From: Gemmatimonadota bacterium
GTDB lineage: Bacteria; Gemmatimonadota; Gemmatimonadetes; Gemmatimonadales; Gemmatimonadaceae
Length of the DNA stretch: 64,000 nt
Assembly (NCBI GenBank): GCA_003152485.1
Contig: PMAE01000065.1
Location: forward strand, 34,098 to 98,097
Direction of reading: 5' to 3'
The position numbers were made by a program, and so were the translations under genes. A model generated the notes under the pieces. It was given only the letters and a program-made list of their open reading frames with translations, searched no databases and was not told the DNA's origin. Numbering within the stretch: position 1 is the first letter of the stretch; each line of letters starts with the position of its first letter. This document shows positions 1-8,719 of the stretch, one piece after another.

Positions 1-1216
1 CGAGCGCGGTGTCGTTGGACGGCGTCAGATCGGCCGACCCGCCGATCAACTCCGGAACGCGGGCGGCGAGGGCGTTGAGGACCGTGCCTGATGCCGCGCG
101 ACTGGCGACGTTGCCGTTTTCGGCGTTGAAGACCGGGATGTCGGCGTCCCACCCCGCGGGCAGTACGCCGCGGAGCCGCCGGTCCAATTCCGCGGCCGGC
201 TGCGGGTGCTCCTGCTGATAGGAGGCATATTGCATCTGCCACGCCGCGTGGGCATCACGGCCCACATCGCGAGCGCGGCGCCAATTGGCGATCGCTTCCG
301 GTGGCACGTAGAACGCCTCGTCCCACGGCCAGCCCAGCGTCTTGCGCGACAGCTCGACCTCGGCGACGCCGAGCGGCTCACCGTGCGCTTTGGCCGAGTC
401 CATCTTGTGGGGGCTGCCGTAGCCGATGTGCGTCCGACAGATGATGAGCGAGGGCCGTGCGGTCTCGGCTTGTGCGGCGGCGATCGCCGCGTCGAGCGCG
501 TCGAGGTCATTGACGTCGGGGACGCGGAGGACGTGCCATCCGTAACTCTCGAATCGGCGTTCCACATCGTCGGAGAACGTCAGATCGGTCGAACCGTCGA
601 TCGTGATATGGTTGTCGTCGTAGAAGCCGATCAACTTGCCGAGCTGGAAATGCCCGGCGAATGATGCGGCCTCTTGCGAGACCCCTTCCATCAAATCGCC
701 ATCGCTGCAGATGAAATACGTGCGGTGATCGATGATGGCGTGATCCGGTCGGTTGAAGATCGCGGCGAGGTGTGACTCGGCGAGCGCCATGCCGACTGCG
801 TTGCCGACGCCCTGTCCCAGCGGGCCGGTGGTCGTCTCGACGCCCGGGGTGTGTCCGTATTCCGGGTGGCCCGGTGTGCGGCTCCCCCACTGCCGAAAGT
901 TCTTCAGATCGTCGAGCGACAGATCGTAGCCGCTCAGGTAGAGCGCGCCGTACAACAACATGCTCGCGTGACCGCAGGACAGCACGAATCGGTCGCGGCC
1001 CGGCCACGCGGGGTCGGCCGGGTCGTGCCTGAGGTGGCGGGTATAGAGCACGTACGCGATGGGCGCGAGCGCCATGGGCGTGCCCGGGTGGCCGGAATCC
1101 GCTTTTTGTACCGCATCCATCGCCAGGATGCGGAGCGCATTGATGCAGAGGAGATCGAGGTCGCCAGGCGCGGGGATCGCCGGTGGCACAGCGCGTTGAG
1201 CGGTCGCGGGTTCCAT
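1..1216 (-). CDS. tkt: Transketolase, N-terminal part (runs off the left edge)
   Basis: Reverse-strand frame from ATG at 1216 reads [99 protein letters not shown]...[14 protein letters not shown]: classic transketolase ThDP-binding region. Confidence 0.95.
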   Translation of the reverse strand, partial: MEPATAQRAVPPAIPAPGDLDLLCINALRILAMDAVQKADSGHPGTPMALAPIAYVLYTRHLRHDPADPAWPGRDRFVLSCGHASMLLYGALYLSGYDLSLDDLKNFRQWGSRTPGHPEYGHTPGVETTTGPLGQGVGNAVGMALAESHLAAIFNRPDHAIIDHRTYFICSDGDLMEGVSQEAASFAGHFQLGKLIGFYDDNHITIDGSTDLTFSDDVERRFESYGWHVLRVPDVNDLDALDAAIAAAQAETARPSLIICRTHIGYGSPHKMDSAKAHGEPLGVAEVELSRKTLGWPWDEAFYVPPEAIANWRRARDVGRDAHAAWQMQYASYQQEHPQPAAELDRRLRGVLPAGWDADIPVFNAENGNVASRAASGTVLNALAARVPELIGGSADLTPSNDTAL

Positions 1217-1268
1217 GCGCGGAAGATATCGAGTGGCAGCGGCTAGCGGTGAGCGGCGAGTGGTGAGC

Positions 1269-1316
1269 AAAAACACTTGGGGCCGGCTGCGGTAGCTCGC
1301 TGCCGGCCCCAAGTGT
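1269..1316 (-). terminator. Intrinsic terminator (minus strand)
   Basis: Perfect 15-bp stem ACACTTGGGGCCGGC/GCCGGCCCCAAGTGT with 14-nt loop, followed on the minus strand by TTTTT; lies just downstream of the minus-strand gene ending at 1344. Confidence 0.85.
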
Positions 1317-1343
1317 CTTCCCCAATCGCCAACCGCTAACTCG

Positions 1344-2186
1344 TTACTGATCGCCGTCGCATGTCACGTGGCTGTCCACGGTGGCGGCGAGGTGACTGGT
1401 CGTGGCCGGCATATCAGGGGCGTCGAGCGTGCCGTGCCATACGACGCAGCTTCTCCCGGGACTGGCGACGAAGCTCGCGTGCGCGGCCCATCCGGTGTGG
1501 GTCGCAGCCGTGATCGTCACATTGACATCGCGATCCCAGATGAACGGGTCGAGTGAGGCGGGGTCGTTCGTGAATCGGCGGTGGAACGCGAAGAACCGTG
1601 CCTCGCTGCGCACGAGCTTCTCCAACGCATAGGTCATGTAACTCCGTCCCGCCGACGCCCATTCGCCTTTCACGGAGAACCCGTCGCCGTCGCATGATGC
1701 TTCGGCTTCGGGATAGGTCTTGCGCTCGATGTCGGTCGCAGGCCGCTCGCTGGCGGGTATGTCGCCCACCCACACGACGCAGCTCTGTCCGGGTCCTGTA
1801 GCGTCACCGTAGGTCGCGCGAGCCGCCCAGCTGTCGGCGTGTGCATGAACGATCTGGATCGCGACGCCGGGTGTCTCCTGGTAGGTCGGCAGTCCCGACA
1901 GATCGGTCGCATAGGCCTTTCGGGCTCGCCAAAACGTCTCTTGGGCGACGACCAGCCGTCGCAGATCGGCCCGCATCGAGAATACTTCCTGGTGCGTCCC
2001 CGCATCTTCGACCGCCGCTTGCACGATCGTTGGCTGCCGGGCCCCTGCAGTCTTCTGCACGATGGGTCTCGCTTGCGCGGCGGCGACAGACGCTCCGCCA
2101 AGGAGGCCGGGGATGATGATCGCGACAGCGGCGGCGATCGATCGGGCAGCCATGGCACGCGCTCCAGGGGCAAGAAGTGATCTCAT
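1344..2186 (-). CDS. Secreted protein with two tandem pilin-C-terminal-like repeats
   Basis: ATG at 2186; signal peptide [28 protein letters not shown]; two related blocks ending [23 protein letters not shown]...ASCDGDG and [21 protein letters not shown]...VTCDGDQ. Confidence 0.7.
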   Translation of the reverse strand: MRSLLAPGARAMAARSIAAAVAIIIPGLLGGASVAAAQARPIVQKTAGARQPTIVQAAVEDAGTHQEVFSMRADLRRLVVAQETFWRARKAYATDLSGLPTYQETPGVAIQIVHAHADSWAARATYGDATGPGQSCVVWVGDIPASERPATDIERKTYPEAEASCDGDGFSVKGEWASAGRSYMTYALEKLVRSEARFFAFHRRFTNDPASLDPFIWDRDVNVTITAATHTGWAAHASFVASPGRSCVVWHGTLDAPDMPATTSHLAATVDSHVTCDGDQ

Positions 2187-2555
2187 ATAGTAGAGATCGT
2201 TTTTGTGTGCTCCTGGTAACCGGCAGAAGGGAGGATTTGGAGAATCAAATGTTTGTATTCGGTCGAGTCTACTCGTTGTCTCTGATCGGTAACTCCCCAA
2301 CTGATCGGCTGTTAGGTGCGGGGTTCCGGTTGCCGGCCGTTGGGGGGCCGGTGTTGTGACCTCGTGGGCGTGCGTGTCGCATGAATAGGGCCCGTGAGTG
2401 CGACCGTCGGCTCGGGGTTTGGCGAGCGCACCTGTGCCGTCGGTCGATCGCGGGCAGCACACCGCACGGGACGGGAGCGTCGGAGGGCGAGTTGGATGCA
2501 TGCGACGTCTGCGGATCCACCAATTCGATTTGGTTCGTCACCGGAACACGACCGT

Positions 2556-2594
2556 CGCCACGCAGAGACCGTATGCGCGCGGCCCTGCGTGGCG
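2556..2594 (-). other. Stem-loop just downstream of the hprA stop codon
   Basis: CGCCACGCAG (2556-2565) and CTGCGTGGCG (2585-2594) are perfect inverted repeats, 11 nt after the operon's last stop codon on the minus strand; no U-tract. Confidence 0.5.
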
Positions 2595-2604
2595 GCGGGT
2601 GTCG

Positions 2605-3579
2605 TTACGCGACTCGGTCTCTGGGCGGGGTGCCGGAGAAGAACGTCTCGAGGTTCGTCAACGCTCGCTCCCCCATCGCGACTCGGGCCTCGGTCGTGGC
2701 ACTCCCGAGGTGGGGAAGTAGCACGACGTTCTCCAGCTTCGTCAGCGCGGGATTGACCGCAGGCTCCCGCTCGAAGACATCCAACGCCGCCGCCGTGATC
2801 GTGCCACGCTCGAGTGCGACGGTGAGCGCCGCCTCGTCGATCACGTCGCCGCGCGCGGTGTTGATCAGAATGGCGTGGCGCGGCATGATCGCGAGTCGAT
2901 CGGCGTTCATGAGATGCCGGTTCTCGGGACTCGCGGGCATGTGCAACGAGACGAAATCGCTTTCCCGCAGTACGTCCTCGATGGATTCACGCGGTGACGC
3001 GCCGCAGGCTCGGGCCTCGCCGATGGGGACCGGCGGATCGAAGTAGATCACGCGCATGCCGAATCCATCACTCGCCCGTTTCGCGACCGCGCGACCGATC
3101 CGGCCCAGGCCCAGAATGCCGAGCGTCTTCCCGGAGACCCGAGTGCCCAGCATGTGGGTGGGTCGCCATCCGGTCCATGCGCCTGCGCGGACGAGGCGTT
3201 CACCTTCGCCGGCGCGGCGCGCGGCCATCAACATCAGGGTCATCGCGAGATCCGCGGTATCGTCGGTGAGCACGTCGGGGGTATTCGTGACGACGATGCC
3301 GAGGGATCGCGCGGTCGCGACATCGATGTTGTTGTACCCGACGCCGAAATTGGCGACGATGCGAACTCGGCGAGGCGAGATCCCGAGGATCGCGGCCGTG
3401 ATCGCGTCGGTGACCGTCGGCAGGAGCGCGTCCGCGGTCCGCATCGCCTCACCGAGTTGCTCGGCCGTGAGGGGCGTATCCGTCGCGTTGAGCCGCACGT
3501 CGAACAGTCCGGCGGCGTGCCGTTCGACGGGAGCGGGAAGCTGCCGAGTCACGACGACGATGGGACGAGTGTCACTCAT
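2605..3579 (-). CDS. hprA: D-2-hydroxyacid dehydrogenase (hydroxypyruvate/glyoxylate reductase)
   Basis: GKTLGILGLGRIGRAVAKRA Rossmann motif, NTARGDVIDEAAL and LLPHLGSAT signatures; last gene of the serine-cycle-like operon. Substrate assignment leans on context. Confidence 0.85.
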   Translation of the reverse strand: MSDTRPIVVVTRQLPAPVERHAAGLFDVRLNATDTPLTAEQLGEAMRTADALLPTVTDAITAAILGISPRRVRIVANFGVGYNNIDVATARSLGIVVTNTPDVLTDDTADLAMTLMLMAARRAGEGERLVRAGAWTGWRPTHMLGTRVSGKTLGILGLGRIGRAVAKRASDGFGMRVIYFDPPVPIGEARACGASPRESIEDVLRESDFVSLHMPASPENRHLMNADRLAIMPRHAILINTARGDVIDEAALTVALERGTITAAALDVFEREPAVNPALTKLENVVLLPHLGSATTEARVAMGERALTNLETFFSGTPPRDRVA

Positions 3580-4502
3580 TGTGTCGTGCCCGGCCGCGCG
3601 GTCCCCGCCGCGGCCGCGGTGTCAGCCAGGACACGCTGCATGGTCGCTCCCAATTCTGACGGGCTCGTCGCAACCGCGAGTCCGGAGTCCCGCATGATCT
3701 CCGCCTTCTCGGCGGCGCTGTCGCCGAACGCGGAGATGATCGCGCCCGCATGACCCATGCGGCGGCCAGTGGGAGCCGACAGTCCGGCGACGTAGCCGAC
3801 GACGGGTTTCGACATGTGGGATTTGACCCACGCCGCGGCCTCCGCCTCCTGCGGGCCGCCGATCTCACCGATCATGAGCACGGCATCCGTCTCCTGGTCC
3901 TGTTCGAACAGTTGTAGGATGTCGAGAAAGGACGAGCCGTTGATCGGGTCGCCACCGATTCCGACGCTTGTGGTGATCCCGATGCCGAGTGCCGCCATCT
4001 GAGCCGCGGCCTCGTAGCCCAACGTCCCCGACCGCGTGACCACACCCACCCGCCCGCGGCGGTAGATCTGACCGGGCATGATGCCGATCATGGCCTTCCC
4101 GGGGCTGATGATCCCCGCGCAGTTGGGTCCGATGAGCGTCGTGCGCTTCTCGCGCGGGTAGCGTCGCAGGTACCGCTTGACGCGCATCATGTCCTGCGCG
4201 GGGATGCCGTCCGTGATAGCGACTGCGAGTCGAATCCCGCCGTCCGCCGCCTCCATGATCGCGTCGGCGGTGAAGGGTCCGGGGACAAAGATTCCGCTCG
4301 CCGTCGCACCAGTGGCGCGCACCGCATCCTTGACTGTGTTGAAGACGGGGAGCCCCAAGTGCGTCGTGCCGCCCTTGCCCGGGGTGACGCCCCCGACGAT
4401 CGCGGTGCCGTACGCGATCATCTCCTTGGCGTGAAACGTGGCCTTGTCGCCCGTGAATCCCTGGAGGATGATCTTGGTCTGCTGATCGACGAGGATGCTC
4501 AT
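3576..4502 (-). CDS. mtkB: Malate-CoA ligase (malate thiokinase) alpha subunit; sucD-like superfamily
   Basis: [44 protein letters not shown]...[34 protein letters not shown]...[12 protein letters not shown], resembling methylotroph MtkB as I recall it; operon context with mcl and sgaA. Confidence 0.85.
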   Translation of the reverse strand: MSILVDQQTKIILQGFTGDKATFHAKEMIAYGTAIVGGVTPGKGGTTHLGLPVFNTVKDAVRATGATASGIFVPGPFTADAIMEAADGGIRLAVAITDGIPAQDMMRVKRYLRRYPREKRTTLIGPNCAGIISPGKAMIGIMPGQIYRRGRVGVVTRSGTLGYEAAAQMAALGIGITTSVGIGGDPINGSSFLDILQLFEQDQETDAVLMIGEIGGPQEAEAAAWVKSHMSKPVVGYVAGLSAPTGRRMGHAGAIISAFGDSAAEKAEIMRDSGLAVATSPSELGATMQRVLADTAAAAGTARPGTTQ

Positions 4503-5719
4503 CGCGTGGCCTCCATCGACGCGTCGGCGCCGGCGGTGCCGGCCGCGTGTCGGGGCGCCGCGTCGAGCGCGTCCACGGCTTTTCGCGCCGCGTCGGCGAG
4601 GGAATCCGCGGTGGTGATCTTCAGGCCGCTCTCGCTGAGGATGCGTCGCCCTTCATCCACGTTCGTGCCCGCGAGCCGCGCGATGATGGGGACACTGATG
4701 CGCTGGTCGCGCGCGGCCTGAACGACGCCCTGCGCGATCCAATCGCACCGGTTGATGCCGGCGAAGATGTTGACGAGGACGACCTTGACCCGGGGATCGG
4801 ACAGTACGAGTCGGAACGCCGCGGCGACGCGCTCCGGCGACGCACCACCGCCCACGTCGAGAAAATTCGCGGGCTCGGCGCCCGCGAGCTTGATCATGTC
4901 CATCGTCGCCATGGCAAGGCCGGCGCCGTTGACGATGCATCCGATCTGTCCATCGAGTCCGACGTAGTTGAGCCCGAACTTCGACGCATCGGCTTCCCGC
5001 GGATCTTCTTCCGTGTAGTCGCGGAGCTCCCGAACATTCGGGCGGCGGAAGAGCGCGTTGTCGTCGAAGGTCATCTTCGCGTCGAGCGCGAGGACCCGCC
5101 CATCGGCGGTCACGGCGAGTGGATTGATCTCCACCATCGTCGCGTCGAGATCGCGGAAGGCGCGATACGCCCCGATGACCGCACGCGTGGCGTCAGGGAT
5201 CTGGGCCGCATCGAGTCCCAGGCCGAAACAGAGTTCCCGCGCTTGGAACGCCTGCATGCCCACGGCGGGCTCGATCACGACGCGGAGAAGGGTATCCGGC
5301 GACTGGGCGGCGATCTCCTCGATCTCCATGCCGCCTTCGGGCGTCGCGACCACGCAGATCCGTTCCGCGCGACGGTCGAGCACGAACCCGATGTAGAGCT
5401 CCTTGGCGATCGGGACCGCGGCCTCGATATACAGGCGCTGCACGAGTTTGCCCTGGGGGCCGGTCTGCTTCGTCACGAGCCGGCGGCCGAGGAGATCCGC
5501 GGCCGCGGCGTGCACCTCGTGTTCGCTCGTGGCGATGCGTACGCCGCCGGCCTGGCCGCGGCCGCCGGAGTGGATCTGCGCTTTGATAACCCACCGCGTG
5601 CCGCCGATCTCGCGGGCGCAATAGACGGCCTGGTCAGGCGTATACGCCACGATGCCGCGTGGGATCGGCACCCCGAAATTCGACAGCAGCTCTTTCGCCT
5701 GGTACTCGTGAATATCCAT
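4499..5719 (-). CDS. mtkA: Malate-CoA ligase (malate thiokinase) beta subunit; sucC-like superfamily
   Basis: [22 protein letters not shown]...[15 protein letters not shown]...[35 protein letters not shown]...[18 protein letters not shown]; 4-nt overlap with mtkB. Confidence 0.87.
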   Translation of the reverse strand: MDIHEYQAKELLSNFGVPIPRGIVAYTPDQAVYCAREIGGTRWVIKAQIHSGGRGQAGGVRIATSEHEVHAAAADLLGRRLVTKQTGPQGKLVQRLYIEAAVPIAKELYIGFVLDRRAERICVVATPEGGMEIEEIAAQSPDTLLRVVIEPAVGMQAFQARELCFGLGLDAAQIPDATRAVIGAYRAFRDLDATMVEINPLAVTADGRVLALDAKMTFDDNALFRRPNVRELRDYTEEDPREADASKFGLNYVGLDGQIGCIVNGAGLAMATMDMIKLAGAEPANFLDVGGGASPERVAAAFRLVLSDPRVKVVLVNIFAGINRCDWIAQGVVQAARDQRISVPIIARLAGTNVDEGRRILSESGLKITTADSLADAARKAVDALDAAPRHAAGTAGADASMEATR

Positions 5720-5726
5720 GCGCGAC

Positions 5727-6701
5727 TCAGCTTCCCGCGGGGACGAGCGTGAGTGACGGCGCGCGGCGTGCCTGGATCGAGTCGGCGGTGTTCACGATGT
5801 TCTGTGCGAGGCGGGCCGACGCGGCATCGATCATCTTGCCGTCGAGTTGTGCCGCGCCCCGTCCGCCGGCGGCCGCTTCCTCGACCGCGGAGAGGATCCG
5901 GCGAGCGCGGTCCACTTCGGCGGTGCCGGGTGTGAATACCTCGTTGGCCATTGGGATCTGCGTCGGGTGGATCGCCCACTTTCCTTCGACGCCCAGCGCG
6001 GCGGCTCGGCGCGCGGCCGAGAGGTAGGCCTCCGGGTCTTTGAAATCGCCGAACGGTCCGTCGATGGGCCGAAGCCCGTAAGCTCGGCACGCCACGACCA
6101 TTCTCGAAATGGCGAAATGCCACTGATCGCCCGGGTAGTCGGGATTGAGACCGCCGATGCTCGTCGTGCGGGCGCGGACGCTCGCCGCGTAGTCGGCGAC
6201 GCCGAAGTGCATGGCTTCGACCCGTCGGCTCGACTGGGCGATGGCCTCGACGTTCGACATGCCGAGCGCAGTCTCGATGAGCACTTCGATCCCGATGCGG
6301 TGGGGCAGCGATCGGGCCTCCTCGATCTGCGTGAGGAGGGCATCGACCATGTACACATCGGCTGGGGTCCCGACCTTGGGGATGAGGACCGTATCCAGCC
6401 GATCGCCGGCCTGCTCCACGACATCGATGACGTCGCGGTACATGAAGTGAGTATCGAGTCCGTTGATGCGGAGCGAGACCGTCTTGCCGCGCCCGCGCCA
6501 ATCGTAGTCTCGCAGCGCTTTGACGGCGTGTGCGCGCGCGCCCTCCTTCTCCGATGGGGCGACGGAATCTTCGAGATCGAGGAAGATGTAATCGGCGTCG
6601 CCGTGGAGCGCTTTGCCGAACAGTTCGGGCCGCGAGGCCGGCACCGCCAACTCGCTGCGTTGCAGCCGTTGGCGAGCAGCCTCAATTCGGAGGAAGCTCA
6701 T
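5727..6701 (-). CDS. mcl: L-malyl-CoA lyase (HpcH/HpaI/CitE family)
   Basis: [42 protein letters not shown]...[19 protein letters not shown]...[14 protein letters not shown]...[19 protein letters not shown]...[19 protein letters not shown], close to methylotroph MclA. Confidence 0.88.
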   Translation of the reverse strand: MSFLRIEAARQRLQRSELAVPASRPELFGKALHGDADYIFLDLEDSVAPSEKEGARAHAVKALRDYDWRGRGKTVSLRINGLDTHFMYRDVIDVVEQAGDRLDTVLIPKVGTPADVYMVDALLTQIEEARSLPHRIGIEVLIETALGMSNVEAIAQSSRRVEAMHFGVADYAASVRARTTSIGGLNPDYPGDQWHFAISRMVVACRAYGLRPIDGPFGDFKDPEAYLSAARRAAALGVEGKWAIHPTQIPMANEVFTPGTAEVDRARRILSAVEEAAAGGRGAAQLDGKMIDAASARLAQNIVNTADSIQARRAPSLTLVPAGS

Positions 6702-6731
6702 GAGATGCTCCGGTTGCGATCTAGAGAGTGC

Positions 6732-8027
6732 TCATGCGCCGATCGCGGTCTTTCGAGCCGCTGGCGTATCCCCCCCTCCAGATCGACCCCCGCTCCCGGT
6801 CGCCGAGCCCGGCCGCGCCCGCGTTTCTGGCGGTGCCGCAGCATCTCGAGCGGGCAACGGCGCCGCAGTGGAGCGGAAGTACTCCTGTGCGGCCGCTACG
6901 CCGGCACCGAGCGCCACCTTCACGCCGGCATCCCGCATCGCCATCTCCGCGCCCGCGAGCGCGCCGAGTAGCATGAGCTCATTGAGATCGCCGAGGTGGC
7001 CGATGCGGAGGAGCTTTCCCGCCATCTCGCTGAGTCCCGCTCCGAGTGCCAGGTTGTAGCGTCGGAACGCGACGTCGATGACATCGGCGCCATTGATCCC
7101 GGTCGGCACCATGATCGCGCTCACGGTGTCGGAATTCCATTTGGGCTGCTTGGCGCACAGCGTGAGTCCCCACGCCGCGACCGCCCGTCGGCATCCTTCG
7201 GCGAGCCGGTGATGCCGCGCGTACACCTGCGGCAGTCCCTCTTCGAAGAGCATGTCGAGCGACTCCCGCAATCCGTAGAGGAGCGGGATCGATGGCGTGT
7301 ATGGGAAATAGCCGGTCGCGTTGGCTTTACGCATGTCGCCCAGGTCGAAAAACACGCGGGCGCATTTGGCTTGGTCGCGTTTGGCGAGGGCGCGTTGGCT
7401 CATGCCCAGGATCCCGAGTCCGGGCGGGAGCATGAATCCCTTTTGGGAGCCGGTGATCGCCGCGTCCACGCCCCACGCGTCCATCTCGAAGGGCAGGCTC
7501 GCCAGTCCGCTGACGCTGTCGACATACAGGAGCGCGGGGTGTCCCGCGGCATCGATCGCCTTGCGGACGCCCGCGATGTCACTGGTCACGCCGGTCGAGG
7601 TCTCGTTGTGGACTACGAGGACGCCCTTGATCGCGTGTTGCTGATCGGCCGTGAGCGCGGCCTCGATCTGCTCGAGGGGAGCACCCTCGCCCCACGGCGT
7701 CTGCAGCACATCGACGGTGAGGCCGAGTCGCTGCGCGCAATCGATGAACAGATGGCTGAACTGTCCATAGCGGGGCGCGAGTACGCGGTCGCCGGGCGAC
7801 AGCGTATTCACGAGCGCCGTCTCCCACATCCCCGTGCCAGTAGCCGGGAAGACGAACGCCTGCCCTGAGGTGGTGGCGAAGACCCGATTCAGATCCTCGA
7901 GAATCGGGCGGATGAGTCCGGGGAAGGCCGAGGACCGGTGGTCCTCCATCGGCCGATGCATCGCCCGGAGAATGCGGTCCGGGACATTGGACGGGCCGGG
8001 CACGAACAGGAAATTGCGACCGGGCAT
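6732..8027 (-). CDS. sgaA: Serine-glyoxylate aminotransferase (class V, PLP-dependent) with low-complexity C-terminal tail
   Basis: GRNFLFVPGPSNVPDRILRAMHRPMEDHRSSAFP...AAITGSQKGFMLPPGLG (PLP Lys)...NATGYFPYTPSIPLLYGLRESL...RYNLALGAGLSEMAGKLLRIGHLGDLNELMLLGALAGAEM. Tail: AAPLPARDAAAPPETRARPGSATGSGGRSGGGDTPAARKTAIGA. Confidence 0.9.
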   Translation of the reverse strand: MPGRNFLFVPGPSNVPDRILRAMHRPMEDHRSSAFPGLIRPILEDLNRVFATTSGQAFVFPATGTGMWETALVNTLSPGDRVLAPRYGQFSHLFIDCAQRLGLTVDVLQTPWGEGAPLEQIEAALTADQQHAIKGVLVVHNETSTGVTSDIAGVRKAIDAAGHPALLYVDSVSGLASLPFEMDAWGVDAAITGSQKGFMLPPGLGILGMSQRALAKRDQAKCARVFFDLGDMRKANATGYFPYTPSIPLLYGLRESLDMLFEEGLPQVYARHHRLAEGCRRAVAAWGLTLCAKQPKWNSDTVSAIMVPTGINGADVIDVAFRRYNLALGAGLSEMAGKLLRIGHLGDLNELMLLGALAGAEMAMRDAGVKVALGAGVAAAQEYFRSTAAPLPARDAAAPPETRARPGSATGSGGRSGGGDTPAARKTAIGA

Positions 8028-8103
8028 GAGCGCGGTTCCTCCATACAGGTGGGGGCGGCGCTACCTCCTCCCGCGCCCGGGAGGTCAACCACCCTGTAGA
8101 TGC

Positions 8104-8143
8104 AAGGCCTCGGGACCGCCGACGGCGGTCCCGAGTGAGCCTT
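8104..8143. promoter_or_regulatory. Long stem-loop in the sgaA upstream region
   Basis: AAGGC-CTCGGGACCGCC-GAC-GGCGGTCCCGAG-TGA-GCCTT: perfect 12-bp stem, 3-nt loop, plus 5-bp outer stem across a 3-nt bulge. Confidence 0.6.
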
Positions 8144-8158
8144 ACACGAACGGACCAA

Positions 8159-8190
8159 GCAGGGAGCGCACGCCGCCGCGCGATCCCTGC
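8159..8190. promoter_or_regulatory. Second stem-loop upstream of sgaA
   Basis: GCAGGGA GCGC ACGCCGCC GCGC GA TCCCTGC: nested 7-bp and 4-bp stems. Confidence 0.45.
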
Positions 8191-8210
8191 GATACCAACA
8201 TCACCTCAAG

Positions 8211-8393
8211 CTAACGCACGAGCACTTCGACTTCGGCTGCTTTGCAGGTGTTTTCGTGGGTCGGATAGGCGTGGTTGCAATGAATGCACTGCTCGCCAAA
8301 GCCCGTGCGTTTCCAGATCAAATAGTAAACCGCGCGTTGCAGCGCGGCGATCCGTTCATTGACTTGCCGGAGGTCCGTGTCGGGAGAGGGCAT
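8211..8393 (-). CDS. Small Cys-pair protein (60 aa), possible zinc-binding
   Basis: MPSPDTDLRQVNERIAALQRAVYYLIWKRTGFGEQCIHCNHAYPTHENTCKAAEVEVLVR; CxxC plus downstream H and C. Start at ATG 8393. Confidence 0.55.
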   Translation of the reverse strand: MPSPDTDLRQVNERIAALQRAVYYLIWKRTGFGEQCIHCNHAYPTHENTCKAAEVEVLVR

Positions 8394-8719
8394 CGCATCC
8401 AAGCTGGTAGGGGCCACAGCCGGCGCGGCAGGCGCCGGCACGGATGGTGAATTGCGTAGATAAGCTGCGAAAGCGCGCCCGGCAAGGGGCGCCCTCGCCG
8501 TGCGGCAGCCCGGCCCGCTCCCGGGCAGCGATCGTGATGACCGTTTTCCCCGAGTCCGACCCTCCCACGGCGGAGTCCAGCCGGACAGTGCACAGTTGGT
8601 GTGCAAGCACGCGGCCACGCGACGTCCCCCAATCAGGTACGACACTCGAGGCCCGACGACGGACGTCCGCTGCGCGCGGCGCTGTCGTCGTGGCCGGCCG
8701 ACACCTTGGGGAGAACACC

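Noticed and set aside
2187-2604. Possible small gene or ncRNA in the lower-GC intergenic gap
   Set aside because: Only short shadow ORFs and one stem-loop; no promoter, conserved RNA fold or homology that I can support without a search.
3576-5719. Calling the pair ordinary succinyl-CoA synthetase (sucCD)
   Set aside because: Same superfamily, but signature stretches and the neighbours mcl, sgaA and hprA fit malate-CoA ligase better. A phylogeny would settle it.
4547-5752. 401-aa plus-strand ORF opposite mtkA
   Set aside because: Shadow ORF; mtkA on the minus strand has clear homology-type motifs.
5727-6701. Calling the gene citrate lyase beta subunit (citE)
   Set aside because: No citD/citF nearby; motifs and operon context fit malyl-CoA lyase.
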